From Pseudolabrys taiwanensis (GTDB taxonomy: Bacteria > Pseudomonadota > Alphaproteobacteria > Rhizobiales > Xanthobacteraceae), in contig NZ_CP031417.1 of assembly GCF_003367395.1 (NCBI RefSeq), positions 4,526,001 to 4,590,000 of the forward strand: a stretch of DNA of 64,000 bases. The letters are read 5' to 3'. Under the pieces are notes generated by a model. That model was not told where the DNA came from and searched no databases. It saw only the letters and a list, made by a program, of their open reading frames with translations. Positions within the stretch are counted from its first letter, which is position 1; each line of letters opens with the position of its first letter. The position numbers and the translations under genes were made by a program. Of the stretch, positions 34,419 through 42,040 are shown piece after piece.

Positions 34419-35312
34419 ATGGACATTGACGAACTGCGGACATTCGTCGAAGTGGCCGATGCTGGCGGGGTGTCTCCCGCGGCGCAACGGCTCGGCGTCT
34501 CCAAGTCAATCGTCAGCCGCCGGCTCCTGCGCCTTGAAGCGGAACTTGGCGTTCAGCTTCTGGCGCGAACCACCCGAGGCGCCGCGCTCACGGAAGCGGG
34601 GGCCACATTCCGGGATTACGCAGCCAAAGTCTGCGCCGACATCGACGTGGCCAGGGAAACGATCGCGCCCGCCGGCGAGCTTCGCGGCCGCTTGCGAGTC
34701 GCCGTGCCGCTTTCTTTCGGCCCGACTCATTTCGCGCCCATGCTTGCGGAGATGGCGCGGCGTCACCCGCAGCTCCAAATCCACACATGCTACAGCGACC
34801 GCTTCGTCGATCTCGTCACCGAAGGTTATGATTGTGCGATACGCGTCGGCTATCTTCCGGACTCCAACCTGATCGCCAAACGCGTCGGCCCGATCTACGG
34901 AAAGCTTGTCGCCAGCCCGGACTACATCAAGGCGCATGGGGCGCCCGAAACGCCGGAGGAACTCGCCGCTCACGAGGCGCTCATGCAAGGCACCGAGAGT
35001 TGGCAACTCATGGACGGCGACAACATCATCACGGTTCGTCCGCAGGGACGCTTCAAGGCCGATAACGGCGTAGCTCTCGTTGCCGCCGCGGCAGCAGGAC
35101 TCGGGATCGCTTACCTGCCTGATTGCCTCACTCACGAATATATCGCTTCCGGTGCGCTCATGCCGGTCATGACGCGTCATCCGCCGCCTCCGGCAGGGGC
35201 CTATGTCGTCCGAGCGCCAGGCCAGCATCCCGCGCGAAAAATACGGGTTCTCACCGAACTGCTGATCGAGTATTGCGACCCGCCTCCGCCTCTCGCGGAT
35301 GTAGATCGCTAG
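34419..35312 (+). CDS. LysR family transcriptional regulator
   Basis: A 297-residue LysR regulator of the large AaeR/DsdC-like clade. The DNA-binding domain opens MDIDELRTFVEVADAGGVS and continues QRLGVSKSIVSRRLLRLE and LARTTRGAALT. The effector domain begins at GRLRVAVPLSFG and has the YDCAIRVG and GLGIAYLPD motifs of this clade. The 155-base gap to the divergent hydrolase gene should contain its binding site; this pairing commonly controls stress- or aldehyde-responsive hydrolases. Confidence 0.88.
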   Translation: MDIDELRTFVEVADAGGVSPAAQRLGVSKSIVSRRLLRLEAELGVQLLARTTRGAALTEAGATFRDYAAKVCADIDVARETIAPAGELRGRLRVAVPLSFGPTHFAPMLAEMARRHPQLQIHTCYSDRFVDLVTEGYDCAIRVGYLPDSNLIAKRVGPIYGKLVASPDYIKAHGAPETPEELAAHEALMQGTESWQLMDGDNIITVRPQGRFKADNGVALVAAAAAGLGIAYLPDCLTHEYIASGALMPVMTRHPPPPAGAYVVRAPGQHPARKIRVLTELLIEYCDPPPPLADVDR

Positions 35313-35420
35313 AGCCCGAATGGCGGGAGGCCGATCCCGGCGTCACAACAGCCGATGCACCAAATCAATCAGGTTCGTCATTCTCTGCTAGCCTTATCGT
35401 CGATCGCCCGTAGGAGGCGC

Positions 35421-35909
35421 TCACGGATGCGGATTGCAGGCGACGAAGCGGCCGTCGAGGTAGATCAGCGGGGCCTTCTCGCTCTGCCAGAGTTCGGCGG
35501 CCTGGACATTCCCGATGAAGATCGTGTGCGAGCCGGATGGCACCGTCGCCGCAATCTCGCAATCGAAGCTGGCCAAGGCACCGACGAGGGCCGGCGCGCC
35601 GGTTGCCAGTGTCGTCCATTCGCGGTCCGCGAACCGCGTCGCGCGGGCGGCCGGATCGCTGAAGCGTTTGGCCAGTTCGTCGTCGCCCAGCGCCAGCAGA
35701 TTGACGCAGAAGATGCCGGCTTGCTGAATGGCGGTGTGGCTCGAGGCGACCTGGTTGACGCAAACGAGCAGCGACGGCGGCTCGGCCGAGACCGAGCACA
35801 CCGAGGTGGCGACGAGACCGTGACGTTCGCCGTTGAACGTCGTGGTGATGATCGACACGCCGGCGGCGAGGCGGCGCATGCCGCTCTTGAACAATGCAGC
35901 TTCAATCAT
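35421..35909 (-). CDS. Flavin reductase (FMN reductase, DIM6/NTAB family)
   Basis: A 162-residue split-barrel flavin reductase. The family opening FKSGMRRLAAGVSIITT is followed by ERHGLVATSVCSVSAEPPSLLVCVNQ, the flavin-binding strand, and later FCVNLLALGDDELAKRFS and FIGNVQAAEL. It would supply reduced FMN to the two flavin-dependent monooxygenases encoded at 39172 and 42041. A GTG at 35972 overlapping the upstream stop (GTGA) would add 21 glycine- and arginine-rich residues; I prefer ATG 35909 because it matches the family N-terminus, but neither has a strong ribosome binding site. Confidence 0.85.
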   Translation of the reverse strand: MIEAALFKSGMRRLAAGVSIITTTFNGERHGLVATSVCSVSAEPPSLLVCVNQVASSHTAIQQAGIFCVNLLALGDDELAKRFSDPAARATRFADREWTTLATGAPALVGALASFDCEIAATVPSGSHTIFIGNVQAAELWQSEKAPLIYLDGRFVACNPHP

Positions 35910-35968
35910 TCCGTTACGTCCGCGACCTGCGCCACCTGAATTGCCATTGCCTGGTCCGCGACGCACCG

Positions 35969-36967
35969 TCACGCTGTCTTGGCGATGGCTTCGATCTTGT
36001 CGACGCCGCCGACCTTCGGCCCCAGCGCCGCCCAGACCCCACGTGCACCGGCTTCCCAGGCAGGCCGGTCTTCCGGCTGAACCGTCTTGCCGCCGGCGGC
36101 GGCCGCCTTGGCCATGGATGCCGTTTCATCCTCGACGATCAGCGCGTCGAAATGGTGCGCACCTTCAAGGGCCGCTGCCGCGAGCACCTCTTGCTCGCTG
36201 CTCTTGAGCGTCTTCCAGAACGGCGCCGAGAAATAGACGACGCCGGTCGCCCAGATATGCGCGGTTTCGATGAGATACGGCACCACTTCGTAGAGCTTGA
36301 AGCCGGCATAGGCCGACTTGGTGAGGTCCATCATGTCGACCACGCCGGTCTGCAGCGCGTTGTAGGTCTCGGTGATCGGGATCGGCGTCGGGTTGGCGCC
36401 GAGCGCTTTCCACAGTTCGGTGTGCAGCGGGCTCTGGATGACGCGAATGCGTTTGCCGGCAAGCTGCGCCGGCTTGGTGATTGCTTCCTTGGCGAGCAGG
36501 TGGCGCGCGCCGTAATTGATGTAGCCCGGCACGATGAAGTTCTGCGCCGCGAACTTCGTCTTCAGCTCATTGCCGATCTGGCCTTCGAGCACGCGACGTA
36601 CGTGACCGGCGTCGCGGAACACGAAGGGGGCATCGAGGATTTGCGATTCCGGCACCCAGCTCGACATCGCCGAGACCGTCGACAAGCTGGCCTGAATGGA
36701 GCCGAGGCGGATGCCCTCGGCGACTTCTTTTTCGCCGCCGAGCGCGGCGTTCTGCACGATACGGAAGTCGAAGCGGCCGGGCAGCTTCGCATCGACGATC
36801 TCCTTCACCTTGAACCAGATCTTGGTCTCCGGCTTGTCGGCGCCGAGCAAGGACGAGATCGTGATGGTGGTTGCCGCGCGTGCGCCGCCGCTGCGCAGCA
36901 CGAAAGGCGCGGCGACACTCGCGGCGAGAAAGCCCGAAAGGCTTCGGCGGGTGATGGGAGCGGTCAT
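35969..36967 (-). CDS. TRAP transporter substrate-binding protein (DctP family)
   Basis: A 332-residue periplasmic receptor with a twin-arginine-like leader (TRRSLSGFLAASVAAPF) ending near GARAATT. Family landmarks are the DctP-type segments KVKEIVDAKLPGRFDFRIVQ (first lobe), EVAEGIRLGSIQ, AGKRIRVIQSPLHTELWKALGANPTPIP in pieces and TGVVDMMDLTKSAYAG. The arginine in RIRVIQSP is at the position that binds ligand carboxylates. The fused permease gene lies 15 bases upstream in the same operon. A carboxylate or sulfonate ligand is inferred from the enzyme neighbours. Confidence 0.88.
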   Translation of the reverse strand: MTAPITRRSLSGFLAASVAAPFVLRSGGARAATTITISSLLGADKPETKIWFKVKEIVDAKLPGRFDFRIVQNAALGGEKEVAEGIRLGSIQASLSTVSAMSSWVPESQILDAPFVFRDAGHVRRVLEGQIGNELKTKFAAQNFIVPGYINYGARHLLAKEAITKPAQLAGKRIRVIQSPLHTELWKALGANPTPIPITETYNALQTGVVDMMDLTKSAYAGFKLYEVVPYLIETAHIWATGVVYFSAPFWKTLKSSEQEVLAAAALEGAHHFDALIVEDETASMAKAAAAGGKTVQPEDRPAWEAGARGVWAALGPKVGGVDKIEAIAKTA

Positions 36968-36982
36968 GAGCTTTTCCTTTGC

Positions 36983-38839
36983 CTAGAGCTTTGTCGGAGC
37001 GGCGGTCAGCGCCGAGAAGATGCAGAGCACCGCGAGCGCGCACAGCAGCGCGATCAGCAGCGGCACGACCTCGCGAAACACCTGCGCCGGCCGAGCGCCT
37101 GACACGCCGCTCGCGACATAGACGAGAATGCCGAGCGGCGGCGTCAAGCCGTGGATCATCAGGTTGACGACGAGGATGACGCCGAACTGGATGGGGTCGA
37201 TGCCCGCGAGCGTCGCGGCGGGCAGCAGCAGCGGCGCGAGCAACAGGATCGCCGCGCCGATGTCGAGCAGCAATCCAGCGGCGAGCAGCACCACATTGGC
37301 GAGGAGCATCACCGCGAGCGCGCTGCCGCCGAGCGCCGTCACGACGGTGGTCACCAGATCGGACACGCGGTCGACCGCCATCAGGAAGGCGAAGGGCGCG
37401 GCGGTGCCGATGAGCAGGCCGATGGCGGCGGCTTCGCCGGCGGCCTGGCAGAAGGCGGAAGCCAGCGAACGGCCATTCAGCGTGCGCAGCATCAGGCAGA
37501 CGACGAGCGCGTAAGCGACGGCGAGCGCGGACGCTTCCGTCGTGGTGACGACGCCGAAGCGGATGCCGACGACGACCACGATGCCGAGGCCGATGGCCGG
37601 TAAGGACTCGACGAAGGAGCGCGCGCGTTCGCGGCCGCTCGCCGGCTCGCGCACGGGTTTCTCGTCGCGCGAGGTGATATAGATGCCGACGCCGAGCGCC
37701 AGCGCCAGCACGCCGCCGGCGATGAAGCCGCCGACCAGCAACGAGCCGACCGAAAGATTGGTGGCCGACGCGAGGATCAGGAAGGCGATGGAGGGCGGGA
37801 TGATGTTGTCGAGCATCGCCGTCGCCGCCACCACCGCCGCCGCGCGCGGCAGCGTGTAGCCATGCGCGACCAGCGCCGGCACCATCACCTTGGCGCCGAA
37901 GGCGGCGTTGGCGATGGACGAGCCGGAGGCGCCGGAGAACATCACGCTCGAAACAAGAGTCGTCTGGGCGAGGCCGCCGCGCAGATGACCGACGAGGCTT
38001 GCGGCGAAGCGCACGAGGCGATCGGCGAGGCCGCCTTCGGTCAGCAAGCCGCCGGCGAGCAGGAAGAACGGGATCGCCAGCAGCAGGAACTTGCTGACGC
38101 CGACGATGGTGTTCTGCACCAGCGCCGGCTCCGGCAGCATGGCTCCGAACGGCGCGGCGAGCGATACGCCGACCAGCAAGGTGTGCGGCAGCGGCGCGCC
38201 GGCGATGAGGCCGATCGCCGCGACGGCGCCGGCGGCCAGGCTCGGCGTCGCGAGCGACGCGATCTGCAGTTCATGCGCGGCGACGTAGAGTCCGGCGCCG
38301 ATCGCGAGCACCAGCAGCGCGCGCGGCAGACCGTCCTGTAGGTAGGACCTGCCGAATAACAGCAACACGCTGAGACCGCCGCCGATGGATACGGCGGCAT
38401 AGCGCAGCCACTCGGGCAGGCCGAGCACCGTCGACGTGCCGCCGATGGCGCCGACGACGCCGGCGGCGCCGAGCGCGAGGATGATGCTGGCATCGATGGC
38501 AATGGCATCGGCGAGCACGCGCGCGGCCAGCTGCACGGTGCGCGGCAGGAACCGGACGATGACGTCGAGCCGCATGGCGAGCGGCCCGGTCACCGCCAGC
38601 GGCGCGCCGACCGAAACCAGCAACACATTGAGCCAGATCGCCAGTTCCTCGGACCAGATAAGCCCGCTGCCGAATACGTAGCGTAAGGTGACCGAGGTCA
38701 TCACCAGCACGAAGGTCACGGCGAGAATGGCGCCGCCCAGCCATTTCAAGGCGAGCTCGATCATGTCCAGCGTGACGGCGACCCGCCCGCTGGCGCCGAT
38801 CGGCGCGGCTGTCTCGAGGCTCGTGTCCATCGTGCTCAT
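36983..38839 (-). CDS. TRAP transporter fused permease (DctQ-DctM)
   Basis: A 618-residue inner-membrane protein joining the small DctQ subunit (four hydrophobic segments in about residues 20-170, with YVFGSGLIWSEELAIWLN) to the large DctM subunit (from about residue 190). The DctM part shows FFLLAGGLLTEGGLADRL and SGSSIANAAFGAKVMVPAL and ends near NLMIHGLTPPLGILVYVASGVSG. Import is driven by sodium or proton gradient rather than ATP. The start is ATG 38839, with GAGG nine bases upstream; a GTG at 38854 overlapping the preceding stop is possible. Confidence 0.88.
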   Translation of the reverse strand: MSTMDTSLETAAPIGASGRVAVTLDMIELALKWLGGAILAVTFVLVMTSVTLRYVFGSGLIWSEELAIWLNVLLVSVGAPLAVTGPLAMRLDVIVRFLPRTVQLAARVLADAIAIDASIILALGAAGVVGAIGGTSTVLGLPEWLRYAAVSIGGGLSVLLLFGRSYLQDGLPRALLVLAIGAGLYVAAHELQIASLATPSLAAGAVAAIGLIAGAPLPHTLLVGVSLAAPFGAMLPEPALVQNTIVGVSKFLLLAIPFFLLAGGLLTEGGLADRLVRFAASLVGHLRGGLAQTTLVSSVMFSGASGSSIANAAFGAKVMVPALVAHGYTLPRAAAVVAATAMLDNIIPPSIAFLILASATNLSVGSLLVGGFIAGGVLALALGVGIYITSRDEKPVREPASGRERARSFVESLPAIGLGIVVVVGIRFGVVTTTEASALAVAYALVVCLMLRTLNGRSLASAFCQAAGEAAAIGLLIGTAAPFAFLMAVDRVSDLVTTVVTALGGSALAVMLLANVVLLAAGLLLDIGAAILLLAPLLLPAATLAGIDPIQFGVILVVNLMIHGLTPPLGILVYVASGVSGARPAQVFREVVPLLIALLCALAVLCIFSALTAAPTKL

Positions 38840-38850
38840 CCGGCGGCGCC

Positions 38851-39165
38851 TCACTTCATCGGGGAGAAGGAGGTCGGGCGCAGAATACGGTTCCGCATCT
38901 GCATGACATAGCCCGATGTCTTTTTGCGGAACGCCTGCCAGGCCGGATCAGCCTCCATGGCGGCCCGCCGCCGCTCACGGTCGCCCATGTCCTGGTAGCG
39001 CCAGATATGCACGACCTCGTTGACCACCCCGCAATCGGTGGTGAACCACCCGACCAGGTCGCCGAGATGGCTGACCTGCAAGGCCATGCCCTCGGCCACA
39101 TATGTGTCGAGGTAGTCCTTCACGTGCTCGGGTTTGATCAGATAGCTGCGTTCGTCGAGAATCAT
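38851..39165 (-). CDS. NIPSNAP family protein
   Basis: A 104-residue ferredoxin-like barrel protein. It shows ILDERSYLIKPEHVKDYLDTY at the start, then LGDLVGWFTTDCG, VHIWRYQDMGDRERRRAAM and DPAWQAFRKK, the usual NIPSNAP succession ending in a repeated MQMRNRIL. Bacterial members often accompany flavin monooxygenases and TRAP genes; a catalytic role is not proven. It is only seven bases downstream of the SsuD-like gene, so it belongs to the same message. Confidence 0.85.
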   Translation of the reverse strand: MILDERSYLIKPEHVKDYLDTYVAEGMALQVSHLGDLVGWFTTDCGVVNEVVHIWRYQDMGDRERRRAAMEADPAWQAFRKKTSGYVMQMRNRILRPTSFSPMK

Positions 39166-39171
39166 GGTGCC

Positions 39172-40305
39172 TTATCCGACAGCCGCCTTGGCATTGAGAT
39201 CGCGGTCGAACAAAGTCGACCAGGTGAATTGCTTCGCGCTGGGCGCGTCGCGGTTGACCGGCAGCTTCGGTAGCACCTTCTCGGCGAAACGATAGGCCTC
39301 TTCAAGCAGCGGCATGCCGGACAGGATGAAGGTCTCGACGCCCGCGGCTTGATAGGCTTCCAGCGTTTTCACAACCGTGTCCGGCGAGCCGACGATCGCG
39401 GTGCCGGGGCCCGGCCGCACCAGGCCGATGCCGGCCCACAAATTCGGCGCGACTTCGAGATCGCGCGGGTTCGCCGGCTTCACGCCGCCATGCATCTGCG
39501 TCATGCGCTGCTGGCCGACCGAGTCCGACTTGCCGACGAACAGCTGGTTGGCGGCGATCGCCTTCTCGTCCATGCGATCATATAGCCAGTTGGCCGCATC
39601 CCAGGCCTCGGCGTCGGTGTCGCGCACGATGACATAGAGACGGATGCCGTAGTTGAGCTCGCGCCCGTAATGCTTGGCGCGTTCCTTCACCTCCTCGACC
39701 TTGAGCTTGATCTGCTCCGGCGTCTCGCCCCATGACAGATACGTGTCGACATGCTTGGCGGCGACATCGATCGCCGGTGCCGAAGAGCCGCCGAACCAAA
39801 GCGGCGGCGGCGGAATGCTGACGCCCGCGGGCAGCGCAAGCTTGGCGCCCTCCACCGAGAAGTATTTGCCTTCATAGGTGATGCTCTCGCCCGCCATCAG
39901 GCGATGGAACAGCGTCAGATATTCGTCGGCCATGGCATAGCGTTCGTTATGCGGCATTTTCATGCCATAGGCGCCGAGCATCTTGGCGTCGCCCGAGACG
40001 ATGTTGAGCATCAGCCGGCCGCGCGAGAACTCTTGCAGCGTCGCCGACATCTTGCCAAGCAAGGTCGGGGCGATCAGGCCCGGATGAATCGCGACGAGAA
40101 AGCGCAGGCGCTCGGTTTCGGACAACAGCGCCGCGGCCAGCACCCAGACGTCATGCGCGCCGGTGGCGAACAGCGCGCCGGTGAAGCCTAATCGGTCGTA
40201 AGCCTTGGCGAGTTGCTGGAAGTAGCTGTAGTCGACCGGCCGTGAGCCTTCCGGGGTCCACGGATAAGGCCCATCCGGCGCGCACATGTACCAAAGGACG
40301 TTCAT
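39172..40305 (-). CDS. FMNH2-dependent alkanesulfonate monooxygenase-like protein (SsuD family)
   Basis: A 377-residue bacterial-luciferase-fold monooxygenase. The family signature GRLMLNIVSGDAKMLGAYG (SsuD has a similar VNGGD stretch), HPGLIAPTLLGKMSATL, PPPLWFGGSSAPAIDVAAKHVDTYLSWGETP in order and IVGSPDTVV are clear. It uses reduced FMN and oxygen, in sulfonate users to release sulfite from alkanesulfonates. Length is close to SsuD. The flavin reductase at 35421 would supply FMNH2. The SsuA-like gene lies nine bases upstream. The exact sulfonate or other substrate is not shown by the sequence. Confidence 0.86.
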   Translation of the reverse strand: MNVLWYMCAPDGPYPWTPEGSRPVDYSYFQQLAKAYDRLGFTGALFATGAHDVWVLAAALLSETERLRFLVAIHPGLIAPTLLGKMSATLQEFSRGRLMLNIVSGDAKMLGAYGMKMPHNERYAMADEYLTLFHRLMAGESITYEGKYFSVEGAKLALPAGVSIPPPPLWFGGSSAPAIDVAAKHVDTYLSWGETPEQIKLKVEEVKERAKHYGRELNYGIRLYVIVRDTDAEAWDAANWLYDRMDEKAIAANQLFVGKSDSVGQQRMTQMHGGVKPANPRDLEVAPNLWAGIGLVRPGPGTAIVGSPDTVVKTLEAYQAAGVETFILSGMPLLEEAYRFAEKVLPKLPVNRDAPSAKQFTWSTLFDRDLNAKAAVG

Positions 40306-40314
40306 CGCATTCTC

Positions 40315-41178
40315 CTATGCTGCCGAGGCGGACGGCGAACGCATTGCGGCCGAGAGTTCGAGCCGCTGCGGAATGTCGCCGTGACGGAAAAGGGTATCGG
40401 CCTCGTCCTGCTGTTCGGCGATGATCGTCTTGTCGGCAGGCACGATGCTCCAATCGCGCTCCTTTACCGCCTTGCGCCAAGTGCCGACGTCGACGCCGCC
40501 GAGTTTGAGGCCGGCCAGGATTTGCGCGGCGCGATCGGGGTCGGCGGCGATCTCCGCGCCGATGCGGCCGAGTTCCGTTACGAAGGCGTCGATCGTCTCG
40601 GGCGCAAGCTTGCGCCGGCCCAGCGTCCAAAAGACGGATCGATTGGGGATGGTCGCGCCGCAGGGCACCAGCAGCCGCGCACCGCCATCGGCAATTGTCT
40701 GGCCGAGCAGCGGCGCCATGGCGACCCATGCGTCCACTTTGCCGGCGATAAGAGCATCACGCGACGGCACCGGCGCGCGCTCGACACGTTCGACATCCTT
40801 TAAAGACAGGCCTTCGTCTTCCAGGACGCGCGCCAGCAGGTAGGTATGGAACGAGCCGTCGAGCAGCGCGATTTTCTTGCCGGCGAGATCTTTCACGCTG
40901 TTGATCGCCGAACGTTTGGCGACGAGGATGCCGCCATTGGCTGGCCGCGGCGCGGATGCGGCGACATACAGCACATCGAGTCCGGCGACTTGCGACAGGA
41001 TCGGCGGCGTCGAGCCGGTGCCGCCGACATCGATCTGGTCTTCGGCGAGTTGACGGCCGGTGTCGCGGCCTTCCGCATAGGACACGAACCGGGCATCGAG
41101 TGCGGAGAATGCGCCGGGCCAATGCTGAGCCAGCGTCAGATGTAGATTGCTCGGGTGAGCGCCAATACGCAGCGGCAT
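40315..41178 (-). CDS. SsuA/NitT-type substrate-binding-like protein lacking a signal peptide
   Basis: A 287-residue protein with the two-lobed NMT1/SsuA fold: MPLRIGAHPSNLHLTLAQHW, DQIDVGGTGSTPPILSQVAG (the SsuA-like sulfonate-binding loop), VKDLAGKKIALLDGSFHTYLL and GKVDAWVAMAPLLGQ. The notable point is the N-terminus: the protein starts directly at the first strand, ATG 41178 has GAGG five bases before it, and no leader sequence precedes. No SsuB/SsuC genes are near. It may be a cytoplasmic sensor or binding protein, or an enzyme of this fold, rather than a transporter receptor. Confidence 0.72.
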   Translation of the reverse strand: MPLRIGAHPSNLHLTLAQHWPGAFSALDARFVSYAEGRDTGRQLAEDQIDVGGTGSTPPILSQVAGLDVLYVAASAPRPANGGILVAKRSAINSVKDLAGKKIALLDGSFHTYLLARVLEDEGLSLKDVERVERAPVPSRDALIAGKVDAWVAMAPLLGQTIADGGARLLVPCGATIPNRSVFWTLGRRKLAPETIDAFVTELGRIGAEIAADPDRAAQILAGLKLGGVDVGTWRKAVKERDWSIVPADKTIIAEQQDEADTLFRHGDIPQRLELSAAMRSPSASAA

Positions 41179-41240
41179 GCAGGCCTCATGTCACAAATCA
41201 CGTCCGGCGCGCCGCCCCATGTCGTGCTTCTTGTGTGCCG

Positions 41241-41264
41241 AAAAGCCAATGTTCACCGGCTTTT
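41241..41264. promoter_or_regulatory. Inverted repeat AAAAGCC-N10-GGCTTTT
   Basis: Perfect seven-base arms with a ten-base spacer, in the 338-base gap between the SsuA-like gene (minus) and the ArsR gene (plus). It lies 63 bases upstream of the SsuA-like start, so it could be an operator or a leader hairpin of that transcript. Confidence 0.45.
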
Positions 41265-41277
41265 CAGCGTTGCACGT

Positions 41278-41299
41278 CATTATACGTTCTTATATAATG
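41278..41299. promoter_or_regulatory. AT-rich dyad CATTATA-N8-TATAATG, candidate ArsR operator/promoter
   Basis: Perfect seven-base arms with an eight-base spacer. TATAAT also fits a -10 element for plus-strand transcription. AT-rich dyads in the gap between an ArsR gene and its divergent target are typical ArsR-family operators, so autoregulation and control of the sulfur-type operon are likely. The nearby 41300-41516 region holds no further gene. Confidence 0.45.
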
Positions 41300-41516
41300 T
41301 CTTTGACGTCAATAGTTCGCGTCGTCCAAATAATGGGCGCTTGCGGCATGTTCGTTCTGTCGGAGAGTGCTTGGCGAGAAAGGGTTGTTTTGTCGCTTCC
41401 TCGTTGCATGCAACTTAATGCGCCACGCGCGCCGCTGGAATGGTCACGCGGTGTTGGCGCGACGCGGTGTTTGCATACGACGGTCTTTGCGATAAGCGAC
41501 CGAGGCGGAGGTGGTC

Positions 41517-41909
41517 ATGGCTGATAGCAAGAAAAAGCGGCGCAACCCTCGCCTTTGCCGCAGTGTCGGCGAGGCAAGTGACCTGTTGAAGGCGCTGGCA
41601 AATCCCAACCGGCTGTCGATCATCTGCCTGCTGCTTGAAGGCGAGAGTTCGGTGTCGGAAATCGAGAGCGAACTCGGTATTCGCCAGCCGACTTTATCGC
41701 AGCAACTCGGCGAACTGCGCGAGGCCGGTATGGTGGCGACGCGGCGCGACGCCAAGCATGTCTATTATCGCGTCGCCGACGACCGCGCCGGGCGCATCGT
41801 CAAGACGCTGCGCGAGGTGTTTTCACATTTGGAAGATTGGTGCGACCAGTTGCCGGCACGGCGAAAGTCGGATGGCGCCGGTCCCGCGGATTTGATGCTT
41901 TACGGCTGA
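41517..41909 (+). CDS. ArsR/SmtB family repressor (BigR/SqrR-like)
   Basis: A 130-residue winged-helix repressor from ATG 41517, with GGAGG five bases before it. The core LKALANPNRLSIICLLLEGE, QPTLSQQLGELREAGMVATRRDAKHVYYRV is typical of the group containing BigR and SqrR, which sense persulfides by a disulfide-type switch between two cysteines. Cysteines are at 14, 37 and 109; C37 in SIICLLLE and C109 near the C-terminus occupy roughly the places of the BigR pair, though the spacing (72) is larger than in BigR (about 66). It is divergent from the organosulfur-type operon and precedes the DszA/NtaA-like gene, so sulfide or persulfide control is plausible. Confidence 0.82.
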   Translation: MADSKKKRRNPRLCRSVGEASDLLKALANPNRLSIICLLLEGESSVSEIESELGIRQPTLSQQLGELREAGMVATRRDAKHVYYRVADDRAGRIVKTLREVFSHLEDWCDQLPARRKSDGAGPADLMLYG

Positions 41910-42040
41910 GGCGTCCTCCGGCCGAGCGGCGCAAGGAAAGGTCCCTCTCTTTGGATGCATAGCGCGGTCACCAGACCGTGCCTTGACTGTGCGCGGACGG
42001 GCCAACAGATTTCCCCCGCAGTTTCATTGCGAGGGTCCTC

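Noticed and set aside
33616..34509. Longer start for the isochorismatase-type hydrolase at 34509
   Set aside because: The extra N-terminal residues overlap the divergent LysR gene and are low-complexity; ATG 34263 has a ribosome binding site and matches the family.
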